A DNA stretch of 42,109 nucleotides. It comes from Corynebacterium sp. KPL1814. Lineage in GTDB: Bacteria > Actinomycetota > Actinomycetes > Mycobacteriales > Mycobacteriaceae. The stretch covers positions 53,045-95,153 of the forward strand of contig NZ_KI515779.1 of the NCBI RefSeq assembly GCF_000478175.1, in the 5' to 3' direction. Positions 1-9,100 of the stretch are shown here, piece by piece; position 1 is the first letter of the stretch, and every line of letters starts with the position of its first letter. The translations under genes and the position numbers were made by a program. The notes beneath the pieces were generated by a model. It did no database searches. It was not told the origin of the DNA and saw only the letters and a program-made list of their open reading frames with translations.

Positions 1-836
1 GGTATTTTCGGCCGCAACCTACGCGCACAAGCCTTTAACTGGGCGGTTTCTGCACGATACGGGCCTTCAGCGCTGTGGTTTCTGCGTACTTCACGCTGAA
101 TTGACGAGGCACTTCGCCCTAAACGGCGACCGATCTCCCGCAGCGGCACATGCTCACGAAGAAGATCGGCGATAATAACGCGTTCTTCAAAGCAAATATA
201 GCGATCACTGATGCGTTTATACGGATCCACACCGCCAGGCAAGGCAGGGGCACAAAACCGTCCAGATTCGCTGACGTCATGGCGTTGGCGCAGCGCTTTC
301 ATAAGTCTTTTATACGTGGTGGCATCCTCGCCGACAGGTATGAACTCTTTACGTGGCCCTCCGGATTTGATGAGTCCTTTTTCGAAGTCTAAAGACAATC
401 GACGATCAATTCCTACCCCAGCCCCAGCATCACCAACAGGCAAGCTCGCCAACCGAAGGCGTAAGTATTCCACCCTTAACTGTGTTTGGCGGACTTTCCG
501 GGCATACCTCGATAGCCGGATATGGCACCCGGCTTCTGTAGCAACGGCATACGCAGCGGTGGGATGCATTCCACACGTTTTGGCGGCTTGATGTACCGAA
601 AGTCCGCCTTGAACTAGTTCTACAAGCTGTAAAGCCTGGCTACCGCGACGATCAACTCGTTTGGCTTTATGTATGACTGGCAATCCGTGAGAATGGCAAA
701 AATTCAAAGCATGCGCGTAATGACAGCCAAGCTCACCAGCAGCCGAACGAACACTACGCCCACTGCCAACCAAGGCGACCAAGCCACGACGATCCGACTC
801 AGACAACGAATGAAACGGGCCCACAACTCCAGGCAC
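1..836 (-). CDS. IS30-family transposase, C-terminus missing at window edge
   Basis: One open frame runs from a GTG at 836 to the left edge, about 278 codons. A GGAGG (rc of 845-849) sits 8 bases before the GTG, which decides this start; no ATG start exists for the full frame. The product begins VPGVVGPFHSLSESDRRGL and has two helix-turn-helix-like stretches: SVHQAAKTCGMHPTAAYAV, and a second one near the edge reading ERVIIADLLREHVPLREIGR then LGRSASSIQREVRRN. The latter is the typical IS30 signature of EREEI followed by IARxLGRSxSTISRE. The DDE catalytic domain lies beyond the window, so activity cannot be judged. The family assignment rests on the second HTH and its spacing. Confidence 0.8.
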   Translation of the reverse strand, partial: MPGVVGPFHSLSESDRRGLVALVGSGRSVRSAAGELGCHYAHALNFCHSHGLPVIHKAKRVDRRGSQALQLVELVQGGLSVHQAAKTCGMHPTAAYAVATEAGCHIRLSRYARKVRQTQLRVEYLRLRLASLPVGDAGAGVGIDRRLSLDFEKGLIKSGGPRKEFIPVGEDATTYKRLMKALRQRHDVSESGRFCAPALPGGVDPYKRISDRYICFEERVIIADLLREHVPLREIGRRLGRSASSIQREVRRNHSAEGPYRAETAQLKACARRLRPKI

Positions 837-868
837 AACAACACCCTCCTAAGGGAAAGTGTTGCAAC
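1..868 (-). mobile_element. IS30-family-like insertion sequence, right part only
   Basis: The element runs off the left edge. It holds a minus-strand transposase, and its visible outer end appears to be the GTTGCAAC stretch at 861-868, where the sequence changes to that of a membrane-protein gene. The boundary is inferred from the coding junction; the opposite inverted repeat is outside the window, so the exact end is uncertain by some bases. Confidence 0.65.
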
Positions 869-1416
869 GACCCTCTGAACTCAAGGCCGTGGGTGGCACA
901 GAAAAAATCCGCGCCGCATTAGTAGACTGGGGATTTGTGTCTAAGCAGAACAAACGCCAGGTAAATAAGCAGCAGCGAGATAAGTCGGCAGCGCCAGCGG
1001 CAGCACCGGATAGTGCCCCGCAGTCGGTGCTTATAGGCGCAGGCATTGCCACGGTGCAATCCATCGCGGTTATTTGTTTTGGTATTTTCCTCATCGTGCG
1101 CGAAGCGGTGGGCGCGGAAAATGACTCGATGGTTTCTGATTCCGGATCGGGAAGCTTTGTGGGGCTTGGCACCGCCATCTTTATCTTCATCGTCTTTGGC
1201 TTCGTCATCGCAGGCGCCTGGGCCATGGTGAAAGGAAAGCGATGGGGAAGAGGCGCCGTGGTCCTCGTAGAGCTCATCCTAGGCGCGAGCGCGTTTCAAA
1301 TGTATAGCGGTGGATCCCCGGTGCTGGGAACTATCACCCTGTTAAGCGCGGTCGCGGTGCTTTATCTCTTGATGTTTAGGCGCGAGTCCTCGGAGTGGGC
1401 CGCCTCGAATTTCTAA
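859..1416 (+). CDS. Hypothetical four-helix membrane protein, native 5' end probably lost
   Basis: 185 codons from a GTG at 859. The N-terminal 50 residues are hydrophilic and basic (ending in an Ala/Pro-rich linker), followed by four predicted membrane segments at about 56-80, 100-123, 132-148 and 152-173. No recognisable catalytic motif. The GTG and the AAGG-like ribosome site upstream lie inside the last bases of the IS30-like element, so the original start was probably removed by the insertion and translation, if any, begins from IS-derived sequence. From about residue 5 (PSELK) the frame is native gene sequence. It converges with the downstream minus-strand gene. Function unknown. Confidence 0.6.
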   Translation: MLQRPSELKAVGGTEKIRAALVDWGFVSKQNKRQVNKQQRDKSAAPAAAPDSAPQSVLIGAGIATVQSIAVICFGIFLIVREAVGAENDSMVSDSGSGSFVGLGTAIFIFIVFGFVIAGAWAMVKGKRWGRGAVVLVELILGASAFQMYSGGSPVLGTITLLSAVAVLYLLMFRRESSEWAASNF

Positions 1417-1424
1417 GGGACCAT

Positions 1425-1451
1425 TCGCGCGGGAGGCGCGAGTGGCACTCG
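1425..1451. terminator. Overlapping hairpins between convergent genes
   Basis: TCGCGC (1425-1430) pairs with GCGCGA (1436-1441), and CGAGT (1439-1443) pairs with ACTCG (1447-1451). They lie in the 36-base gap between two converging genes, a usual place for a bidirectional terminator, but there is no clear T-tract on either strand. Confidence 0.35.
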
Positions 1452-1452
1452 C

Positions 1453-2691
1453 TTAGTCGCTGCTGAGGCCAACCACGGTATCGCCCCGGGTTTCTACAAT
1501 GGTCTCGCCCGCCAACGTGAGGTGGACAGGACCACGGTAGCCGCCGCGGTCGACGGCAATTTCGCGCAGTACCTTCCCGGTAGACCAGTCCACCACAGCT
1601 ATGCCCTTTTCGGTGGGCATCAGCATGTGCCCAGCCACTGAGATTGGGGTGCCGATGGCGCCGTCAATGACGTGATCGACCCGCAAATCACTGGGGGTTA
1701 AAAGGTAGAGGCGTTTCCCATCAAACCACGTCATGTGGTGCGGGAGATCCGCTATGGCTGGGGCGAAAGGGCTTGTACCGGATTCGATGGCGGCGGAAGG
1801 CTTTACGGGAGTAGAAGAAAGCTTTTCGCCCTGGTTGTTATAAGACTCGATGTGGGGTTCTGGGCCGGGGATATAGACTGCGGCGGCGTCCTGGCCCACC
1901 GCGATAAGCCGCGCCCCATCGCGGGACAAGGAGACATCGGCGTCCATTTCCGGTTCCCGGGAATCCTCCGGGGTGGTGGCTTGAAACCTTAACCAGGTGG
2001 TATGTGGGTCCTCCGGGCACGATTCCGTCAGCGCCAGGTTCTCAGTACGCGTCAGCGCCGAAGAAATGGTGCAATCCTCGTGCGGTTGTTTCTGCGATTC
2101 TTGCTTGGCTTCCACTTCGCCGTATTCCACGGTGCGCACGAGATCGGAGCGCCACAGATCGATTCGCCCGGCAGAAACGGTACCTACCCGGTCATTGGAT
2201 TGCACGGGTACAACTTCCGGGGAATTGATAGCGCTGCGGGTGGAGGCATATTCACCCGTCGCTGCTTCAATGGCAACGGTATCCCCGCAGCCCACGCCCG
2301 TGCGATAGGTAGCAACCACCTTGCCCCACGCAGTCGATAGCGAGCAAAGCTCAGCATCGCTGCGGGTGTAGGTCCAGGCTGTGGAGCCATCGGCATTAGT
2401 GGCGGTAAGCACATCGCCATCATGGCTAATGCTCAAGCCGTGGGCGGAAATGGCGCGGTATTGGCCGGGCACGGCTTGGTTGGGCAGGCTATAGGCGGGG
2501 GTGAGCGAGGAGGGGACATCGGCAAGCACGGCCGCATCGCCTTTCCCAGGAACCGCCTCTTGGTGCAGGTCCGCTTGGTGGATATTGGCGGTGGCGACTG
2601 CGCCGCCCACCGCAATGGCGCAGACAGCGCCGATGATGCCGGTAGCCTTCCAATCCGCTGCGGTAGCCCGCAAGATGGGGGCCTTAGTCAT
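1453..2691 (-). CDS. Membrane-anchored PQQ/beta-propeller-like protein (Rv3212-like)
   Basis: 412 residues. An N-terminal membrane segment at about 17-38 (GIIGAVCAIAVGGAVATANI) anchors a large extracytoplasmic part. That part has repeating short beta-rich units such as DGDVLTATNADGSTAWTYT and GIAVVDWSTGKVLREIAVDR, typical of PQQ-like propeller blades. Two Cys-containing stretches (AELCSL; GVGCGD) could form a disulfide outside the cell. Its ATG overlaps the stop of the upstream helicase gene by 4 bases, so the two are translationally coupled, the same pairing as mycobacterial Rv3211-Rv3212. The molecular role is unknown; the propeller call rests on repeat pattern only. Confidence 0.65.
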   Translation of the reverse strand: MTKAPILRATAADWKATGIIGAVCAIAVGGAVATANIHQADLHQEAVPGKGDAAVLADVPSSLTPAYSLPNQAVPGQYRAISAHGLSISHDGDVLTATNADGSTAWTYTRSDAELCSLSTAWGKVVATYRTGVGCGDTVAIEAATGEYASTRSAINSPEVVPVQSNDRVGTVSAGRIDLWRSDLVRTVEYGEVEAKQESQKQPHEDCTISSALTRTENLALTESCPEDPHTTWLRFQATTPEDSREPEMDADVSLSRDGARLIAVGQDAAAVYIPGPEPHIESYNNQGEKLSSTPVKPSAAIESGTSPFAPAIADLPHHMTWFDGKRLYLLTPSDLRVDHVIDGAIGTPISVAGHMLMPTEKGIAVVDWSTGKVLREIAVDRGGYRGPVHLTLAGETIVETRGDTVVGLSSD

Positions 2692-4034
2692 CGGCGCCCT
2701 CCTCGAGGCTTGCCATTACCGCGCCGAGACCGGGACCGAGACTGGGAACGTGGCTTGGGCTGTGCCGCGGACCGTTTACGCGCCGGAAGCTGGCCAATCA
2801 CGCTGGTGGTCGGCCCCACCTTTTCCTGCACGCCTGCGGGGATGGAAAGCGCCTGGGCAAGCTCCGGGGAGGTGGAAAACCACTGCGGCGGCTCGGGGGT
2901 ATCAAGCCCTAGTTCATCGTTGATGACCTGCCATTTTTCTAGCTCATCGTAGCCCACCAGGGTGACGGCGGTGCCGGTGTGCCCAGCGCGGCCGGTGCGC
3001 CCGATGCGGTGGATAAACGTCATGGGATCATCGGGAACCTGGTAGTTGATGACATGGGTGACATCATCGACATCGATGCCGCGGGCGGCGATATCGGTGG
3101 CGACGAGAATATCTACCTCGCCCGAGCGGAAGGCCTGCAGGGACGCCTCCCGGGACTTTTGGCCCAAGTCACCGTGCACGGCGCCGACGTGGAAACCGCG
3201 CGCAGCAAGGTCATCGGCCAATTGCGCGGCGGAGCGCTTGGTGCGGGTAAAGATGATGCTGCGACCCCGGCCTTGGGCCTGTAGGATATGCGCGATGACC
3301 GGCACCTTATCCATGCGGTGGGCCTGGAAGGTGACCTTGCGGGTGGTTTCGTGCGTGACCTCATCCGCCTCCGATTCGGCCCGGATGTGTACGGGCTTAT
3401 TCATGAACTGCCGCGATAAGTTCAAAATGGCGCCTGGCATGGTGGCAGAAAACAGCATTGTCTGGTGCGCGTTGCCATCGAGCGCTTCCAAAATGGCCTC
3501 TATGGAGGGCAAAAAGCCTAGGTCCAGCATCTCATCGGCCTCATCGAGTACCACGATGGCAACTTGGCGCAGAACCAGATCGCCGCGCTCGTGCAGGTCG
3601 AGCAGGCGGCCTGGCGTTCCGATGACCACATCAACGCCGCGCTGGAGGAGCTTAATCTGCTCCTCGTAGGGGCGCCCGCCGTAGATAGAGGCGAGGCGGA
3701 CCGGCAGGTGCGCGGCCGCGTCCTGCAAATCCGCGGTGACCTGTTGGGCAAGCTCGCGGGTGGGAACGACGATGAGCGCCCGCGGCGTCCCATCCAGTGG
3801 GGCAATATCCGCGTCATCAAAAACGCGATCGAGCAGCGGCACGCCAAAGCCAAAGGTCTTGCCCATGCCGGTGCGCGCCTGGCCAATGAGGTCTTGGCCA
3901 TTGAGCGCAATGGGCAGGGTTAATTCCTGGATTGCAAAGGTTCGCGCGATGCCACGGTCAGCGAGCCCATCGCAGATTTCGGCGGCCACGCCGAGTTCCG
4001 CGAAGGTCGGTGGCTGGGGTTTTATGACAGACAC
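2688..4034 (-). CDS. rhlE: DEAD-box ATP-dependent RNA helicase, RhlE type
   Basis: 448 residues, cytoplasmic. All core helicase motifs are visible in order: Q-motif glutamine at about 36, motif I ARTGMGKT 53-60, Ia PTRELAQQ 91-98, TPGR 140-143, DEAD 164-167, SAT 196-198, then in the second RecA domain ARGIDVDDVTHVINY and HRIGRTGRAG. The last 35 residues form an Arg/Ser/Lys-rich basic tail (KRSAAQPKPRSQSRSRSRR), an RNA-binding extension common in RhlE/CsdA-like proteins. It should unwind structured RNA, for example during ribosome assembly or mRNA turnover. It is divergent from the DUF3107 gene and coupled to the membrane-protein gene downstream. The exact orthology name (RhlE versus another DEAD-box) is less certain than the family. 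Confidence 0.93.
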   Translation of the reverse strand: MSVIKPQPPTFAELGVAAEICDGLADRGIARTFAIQELTLPIALNGQDLIGQARTGMGKTFGFGVPLLDRVFDDADIAPLDGTPRALIVVPTRELAQQVTADLQDAAAHLPVRLASIYGGRPYEEQIKLLQRGVDVVIGTPGRLLDLHERGDLVLRQVAIVVLDEADEMLDLGFLPSIEAILEALDGNAHQTMLFSATMPGAILNLSRQFMNKPVHIRAESEADEVTHETTRKVTFQAHRMDKVPVIAHILQAQGRGRSIIFTRTKRSAAQLADDLAARGFHVGAVHGDLGQKSREASLQAFRSGEVDILVATDIAARGIDVDDVTHVINYQVPDDPMTFIHRIGRTGRAGHTGTAVTLVGYDELEKWQVINDELGLDTPEPPQWFSTSPELAQALSIPAGVQEKVGPTTSVIGQLPARKRSAAQPKPRSQSRSRSRRGNGKPRGGRR

Positions 4035-4107
4035 ACCTTGATAGTAGCCGGGATGGTTATAGTGGGGCCATTGGCATGTAAAACTCTAGTTAGAGGAGGA
4101 TAATTTT

Positions 4108-4332
4108 ATGGATATCAAGTTTGGTTTTGCAGATACCCCGCGCGAGCTGATCATTAGCACCAGTGGTGAGCAGGCGGAGCTAACGCAAAAGATTAATAGC
4201 GCCCTGGCAGAAAACTCCACGTTGGAGCTAGAAGATGACAAGGGCCGCAAGTACCTCGTGCGCACTGAGCGTGTGGTGTACGTCGAGGTTGGTGCCGCTA
4301 AGAAGCAGTCCGTCGGATTCGCCGGCGCCTAA
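4108..4332 (+). CDS. DUF3107 family small protein (TB9.4/Rv3208A-like)
   Basis: 74 residues, start ATG at 4108 with a strong AGAGGAGG ribosome site 9 bases upstream. The sequence MDIKFGFADTPRELII followed by a charged middle (LELEDDKGRKYLVRTERVVYVEV) is the recognisable DUF3107 layout: a short alpha/beta fold with no catalytic motif. In mycobacteria the counterpart sits at the same chromosomal place and is known as an antigen of unknown function. Divergent from the helicase gene, followed after 60 bases by the DUF3152 gene. Confidence 0.85.
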   Translation: MDIKFGFADTPRELIISTSGEQAELTQKINSALAENSTLELEDDKGRKYLVRTERVVYVEVGAAKKQSVGFAGA

Positions 4333-4392
4333 GCTTGGGGCGTTCTAAAGGTTTGCTAATTCAGTTTTTGAATAGACAACCGGGTACCCTCA

Positions 4393-5349
4393 ATGCCTAT
4401 GGAAAGTAGGCAGAATCGCAAGGCTCAGCAGAGCCATGGGCGAATTCCGGATCACCCGAACCCGGTGGTCCGGTTCGCCCGCCGGTACGGCTGGTGGCGT
4501 GTGGTGGCTATCCCCGTGATGGTGCTGCTTACCGTCTGGGTGATTGTGGATATCGCGTCTGGCTCTTCGGCCGATGACAACGGCGATGCATCCAGCGCGG
4601 AAACCACCGCAGCCACTCCTACCCACGAGGATCTCACGGGCCCCGACCCCGCGAATGCGGAGGCGGTAGAGCGCGAGATCAGTGAGATGCCCCCTGGAAG
4701 TGACTTCACCAAAAAGGGCAAGGGCACTTTCCACGGAATCGGCCGCCCCGGCGCTGTAGCCGGCGAGGGTGGCGAGAAAAAGGTGCGCTATTCCATCGAG
4801 GTGGAAGATGGGCTCAATACCGCTCCCTATGGCGGAGATGATGCCTTTGCCGCAATGGTGGAGGCAACCCTTGCGGATCCACGCGGGTGGACCGCCCAAG
4901 GCGACTTCGAATTCGAGCACGTCGCCTCCGCAGACGATCCCGATACCCGCATCCAGCTGACCTCTCTGACCACGGCCGCTGAGCGTTGTGGCGAGAAGAT
5001 CGAGACGGAAACCTCCTGCCACACCAAGTTTACCGGCGAATCCACCACCATCATTAATGAAGCGCGGTGGGTGCGCGGGGCCACGCCCTTTGAGGGCGAT
5101 TTGGGCAATTACCGCCAGTACGTCATCAACCACGAATTGGGCCATGCCATTGGCTATGCCTCCCACCAGCAGTGCGGCGGCGAGGGCAAATTGGCCCCAG
5201 TGATGATGCAGCAGACGCTGAGTTTGAACAATAAGCAATTGCATGACCGCAATCCCAAGGAGGTCTATCCTGATGAGGATGTGACCTGCGAGCCTAACCC
5301 GTGGCCATATCCCAATCCGGAGCAAAGGGATCCCCACCAACCCCAATAA
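4393..5349 (+). CDS. DUF3152 membrane-anchored putative zinc metalloprotease
   Basis: 318 residues. A basic cytoplasmic N-terminus is followed by one membrane segment at about 36-56, an acidic low-complexity linker, and a secreted domain carrying HELGHAIGYASH at about 245-256, a HExxH zinc site with the downstream Gly and third His of metzincins. Conserved Cys residues (AERCGEK, ETSCHT, HQQCGG, VTCEP) suggest disulfides outside the cell. No ribosome site precedes the ATG at 4393. A weak -10 (TACCCT, 4385-4390) lies so close that a leaderless transcript starting at the second ATG (4399) is also possible. The next gene follows after 10 bases. Substrate unknown. Confidence 0.85.
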   Translation: MPMESRQNRKAQQSHGRIPDHPNPVVRFARRYGWWRVVAIPVMVLLTVWVIVDIASGSSADDNGDASSAETTAATPTHEDLTGPDPANAEAVEREISEMPPGSDFTKKGKGTFHGIGRPGAVAGEGGEKKVRYSIEVEDGLNTAPYGGDDAFAAMVEATLADPRGWTAQGDFEFEHVASADDPDTRIQLTSLTTAAERCGEKIETETSCHTKFTGESTTIINEARWVRGATPFEGDLGNYRQYVINHELGHAIGYASHQQCGGEGKLAPVMMQQTLSLNNKQLHDRNPKEVYPDEDVTCEPNPWPYPNPEQRDPHQPQ

Positions 5350-5359
5350 GGAGTACTGG

Positions 5360-6148
5360 ATGCCGCTTCCCCCAGAGCATGTTTTAAGCGCCTTCCACGC
5401 AGAAACCGGTGCGACTGGGTCGCGCCGGGCCCAAGGCGATCAGCTGGGCCCAGTATGGGATAACGGCATCAAGGTGGGCGACGTGGTTTACTCCCAGGCC
5501 GGCCCCTTCGCGGCATGGTCTGCCAAGGTGCGCGAAAAACTAAGCGTGCCGGGCGCGCGGGTATCGCGGCCGGTTCTCGCGAGCGACGGCCGCCACACCG
5601 CCGCCGGATGGAAGGCGACGCAGTTCCTTCCCGGCGAGGTCGCCGGGCGCATCGATGAAGCAGCGCAGACGGCCTTGCGCTTGGACGATGCCATGGCCAA
5701 TGCGCCTGCGCCGCCGAGCACGCACCGCGATGATGCCTTCGCCCGCGCGGAGCGCACCGCCTGGGCGGAGACGGGGGAGGCCTACGATAAGGCCGCGCTT
5801 GCTGATGTCCCCTTGGTCACCGCCCATACCGCCCTGCTGACCACCACGGTCTTTTATGGGGCGCACCCACCAGGGATTGTGGATATCGTGCCAAGCCAAT
5901 CCGCGCGCCCGGCCGGGTGGAGCGCCGCGCTCGTGATCGTGGATGGTTTGATCGCGCAAGTGGTAGATGATGATATCTGCCAGCGGTTTGGCCACGTGCC
6001 GGGCATGCAAGAGCTTTTGCTGCGGGCGGTGTCTTACCGCCGTCATATCAATGATCTTAATCCACGGTCGCGCTCGAATGTGCGTTCTAATATTGAGAGG
6101 GTGGAACAGTTTCTTGTGTCTAGGGGATCTGCGATACTGGGGCGGTGA
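5360..6148 (+). CDS. TIGR02569-type conserved actinobacterial protein (Rv3205c-like)
   Basis: 262 residues, ATG at 5360 preceded by AAGGAG at 5348-5353. No catalytic motif that I recognise. I assign it to the TIGR02569 group from its position directly before AdnA, its length and its opening (FHAETGATGSRRAQGDQLGP then VWDNGIKVGDVV), which resembles the APH/kinase-like N-lobe pattern of that family. It is predicted soluble, with an Ala-rich helical middle. Its stop overlaps the adnA GTG (GTGA), so it is co-translated with the recombination nuclease genes. A direct role in DNA repair is not shown. Confidence 0.65.
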   Translation: MPLPPEHVLSAFHAETGATGSRRAQGDQLGPVWDNGIKVGDVVYSQAGPFAAWSAKVREKLSVPGARVSRPVLASDGRHTAAGWKATQFLPGEVAGRIDEAAQTALRLDDAMANAPAPPSTHRDDAFARAERTAWAETGEAYDKAALADVPLVTAHTALLTTTVFYGAHPPGIVDIVPSQSARPAGWSAALVIVDGLIAQVVDDDICQRFGHVPGMQELLLRAVSYRRHINDLNPRSRSNVRSNIERVEQFLVSRGSAILGR

Positions 6149-9100
6149 GTTACAATCCCCATTCCACCGCCCGCGCGGGAGTGGTCTTACCGCCGTCGCC
6201 ACAGGTACGACTCATCGCCCGCACCCCGTCCGCACATGCCCGTTCCTGGCCCGTTGAACTGCCGGAGACCGGTACCTGGAAGGTAACCGGCACCGCCGGA
6301 ACCGGCGTATCCAGTTTTCTTATCGATACTGTCATTCATGCCCTCGACCGCGCTCAGGTCACGGGGGCAGATCCCTCTGGCATCCTCGTTGTCGCTGCCT
6401 CCAAGGAATCCGGCGCTCGCCTGCGCCGCGAGCTTTCGGAGCGCCTCGAAGATTATGCGGCGCAATCTTCCATGGTCCGCTCCATCCACTCCTTGGCCTT
6501 CGCCCTCTTGCGCAGCGCCAGCGACGAGGAATTGCGCCTTATCACCGGCGCGGAACAAGACGCCGTTATCCGGGAATTGCTAGAAGGCCACGCTGAATCC
6601 GGCCACGGCGAATGGCCGGAGGAAGTTCGCCCCGCCTTAGAGTATGTAGGTTTTGCCCGCCAATTGCGCGATTTTCTTTTGCGCTCCATCGAACGCGGCC
6701 TCAGCCCCGCGGATCTGGAAAACCTTGGCGCCAAGTACGGCCGTGGAATGTGGAGCGCGGCCGGTACATTCCTGCGCGAATACGAACGCGTCCAAGCCCT
6801 GTCCGGGGCGCATTCTTATTCCGCGGCAGAGCTAGTCAACCAAGTCTTGCTGCGCCCAGAACTTACGAATTCGCACCCGTGGCACACCATCGTGGTCGAT
6901 GATGCCCAGCTATTGGATCCCACCGCAGGCAAGCTCATATCCCGCTTGGCCCCGGATGCACAATTGCTGGTCATAGGCGGCGATGCAGATCAATCCGTCT
7001 TTGCCTTCCGCGGTGCCAACTCGCAGTTCCTTGAGGAATTTCCCGTGGAACACTCCGTCGAGCTTTCACATCCGCACCGCAGCGGCTCCCCGGCCTGCAT
7101 TTCCATCGTGGATTCTGAGGGCCGCCTGCGCGATGTGGTGGCCGATACCGTGCGTCGCCGGCATTTGGACGATGGCGTGCAGTGGCGCGATATCGCCGTC
7201 ATCGTGCGCTCGACGGCGGATATTGGCCAGATGCGCCGCACCTTGCTGGCCGCCGGGGTACCCGTGCATATCAGCCCGACCGATGTCATTTTGGCAGAAC
7301 AGCGCCTAGTATCTGCCATGCTCCTTGCCCTGCGCGCCTTGGAAGAAGACCTCAGCAATGCGGAACTCGAGGAGTTGCTTACCGGGCCGGTGGGAGGGGC
7401 GGATCCCGTCACCTTGCGTCGCCTGATTCGTGGCCTGCGCCGGTGGGCGCCCGATACACGCGGAATGGATAGCCTGCGCGAGCTCTTGCAGGGCGAGCTG
7501 CCGGACTTCAACGGGCAACTGACAGAACGCGAATTTTCCATCTTGGAGCGTGTGCGCGCGGTACTTGCCGCGGGCCGGCAGGCTGTACAAGCCCAAGCTT
7601 CCGTGGAAGAGGTCTTGTGGGAAGTATGGAGCGCCACCGAGCTGGACATGCGCCTGCAGGCATCAGCTTTGCGCGGCGGAGCCACCGGCTCACAGGCGGA
7701 CCGTGACCTCGATGCCATGATGGCACTGTTTGATGCCGCCGGTGATTACTCTGAGCGCCGCCCCGGTTCCTCGCTGCAGTCCTTTTTAACCCACATCACC
7801 GAACAAGAACTCCCCACCGGCGTGCGTGACCGCCGCACCGCCACCCCGCAGGCCGTGGAGATCATCACCGCCCACGGTGCCGTCGGCCGCGAATGGGACA
7901 CCGTCATCGTCGCCGGAGCCCAAGAAGGCGCGTGGCCCTCGCTGGGGGAGACCGGATCCATTTTTGGCCAAGAAGATCTCATCGATCTCCTAGACCGCGA
8001 TATTGACCCCGATACCCCCGTCAGTCACATTGCCTCCCGTCTGGCAGAAGAGCGCCGACTCTTCCACGTTGCCACCACGCGCCACCGAAACCGGTTGCTG
8101 ATCGCCGCGGTGGAAAACCCCAATGAGGACGCCTTTGCAGAGCCCTCCCGCTTCATCTCGGAATTTGCGGGGCGCGGAGTTGATGTGCCGGGGACGAAGG
8201 CGCGCCGGGAAGCCAGCCGCGCCTTGCGCGCCGCCCAATTTCCCCGCGAGCTGGGTTTGGACGTTCCCGAGCCAGCACCCGTGTCCCTGCGCGATGGGCT
8301 CGAGGTCGATCCCCTCGACGTGGCGGTGCTTTCTGTGCCCTCCTTTGTGGCGCAATTGCGCCGCGTGGTCACGAACCCAGATGCCGGCGAAGTGGAGCGG
8401 CGTCAGGCAGCCCGGCAGCTGGCGCGTTTAGCACAGGCGGGAATCCCAGGCGCCCATCCAGATCAATGGTTCTCCGCACGCTCTGTGGCATCGCATACGC
8501 CGCTGCGCGGCAGCAAGAGCCTTTCGCCGTCCCGGGTCGAAGCCCTGCTTAACTGCCCGCTCAAGGCGATTGTGGGAAACCTCGCTGAAGATCCCAGCGG
8601 TGCCGAGCACCTCCTGCGCGGCACCATGGCCCACTCCTTCTTGGAGGCCATCGGCCGCGGCATGGATGCGGAAAAGGCCCGCCTGCTCGTCATGGAGGCC
8701 TATGAGCTCATCCTGGACGTTCCGCAGTGGCAACTACAGAGCAAGTTGGAAGAATTCTCCCGCCTGTTAGAGCGCACGCAGCAATGGGCACAGCAGTCCG
8801 AGGTTAAAAATGAACTCGCCGGGGTGGAAGTACCCGTCTACGTCGAGGTCGCCCCGGATATTCGGGTAGGTGGATTCATGGACCGCTTGATGCAGGATGG
8901 AGACGGAAATTACCTGGTCGTGGACCTCAAGACCGGCAAATCTGCAGCGACGCAGGCAGAGGCAGAAGAAAACCGTCAGCTAATGACCTACCAATTGGCC
9001 TTGTCCCGGGGCAGCTTCGACGGGCAACGCGTGCGCGATGGCGAAGGTATGCCGCGCGCGGGCGGGGTGCTTGTTTATCCCGGAAAAGATTCCAGCAAAA

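Noticed and set aside
4390..5346. 318-codon minus-strand frame opposite the DUF3152 gene
   Set aside because: It mirrors the codon positions of a clear zinc-protease gene, has His/Ile/Gly-rich low-complexity content and no family features.
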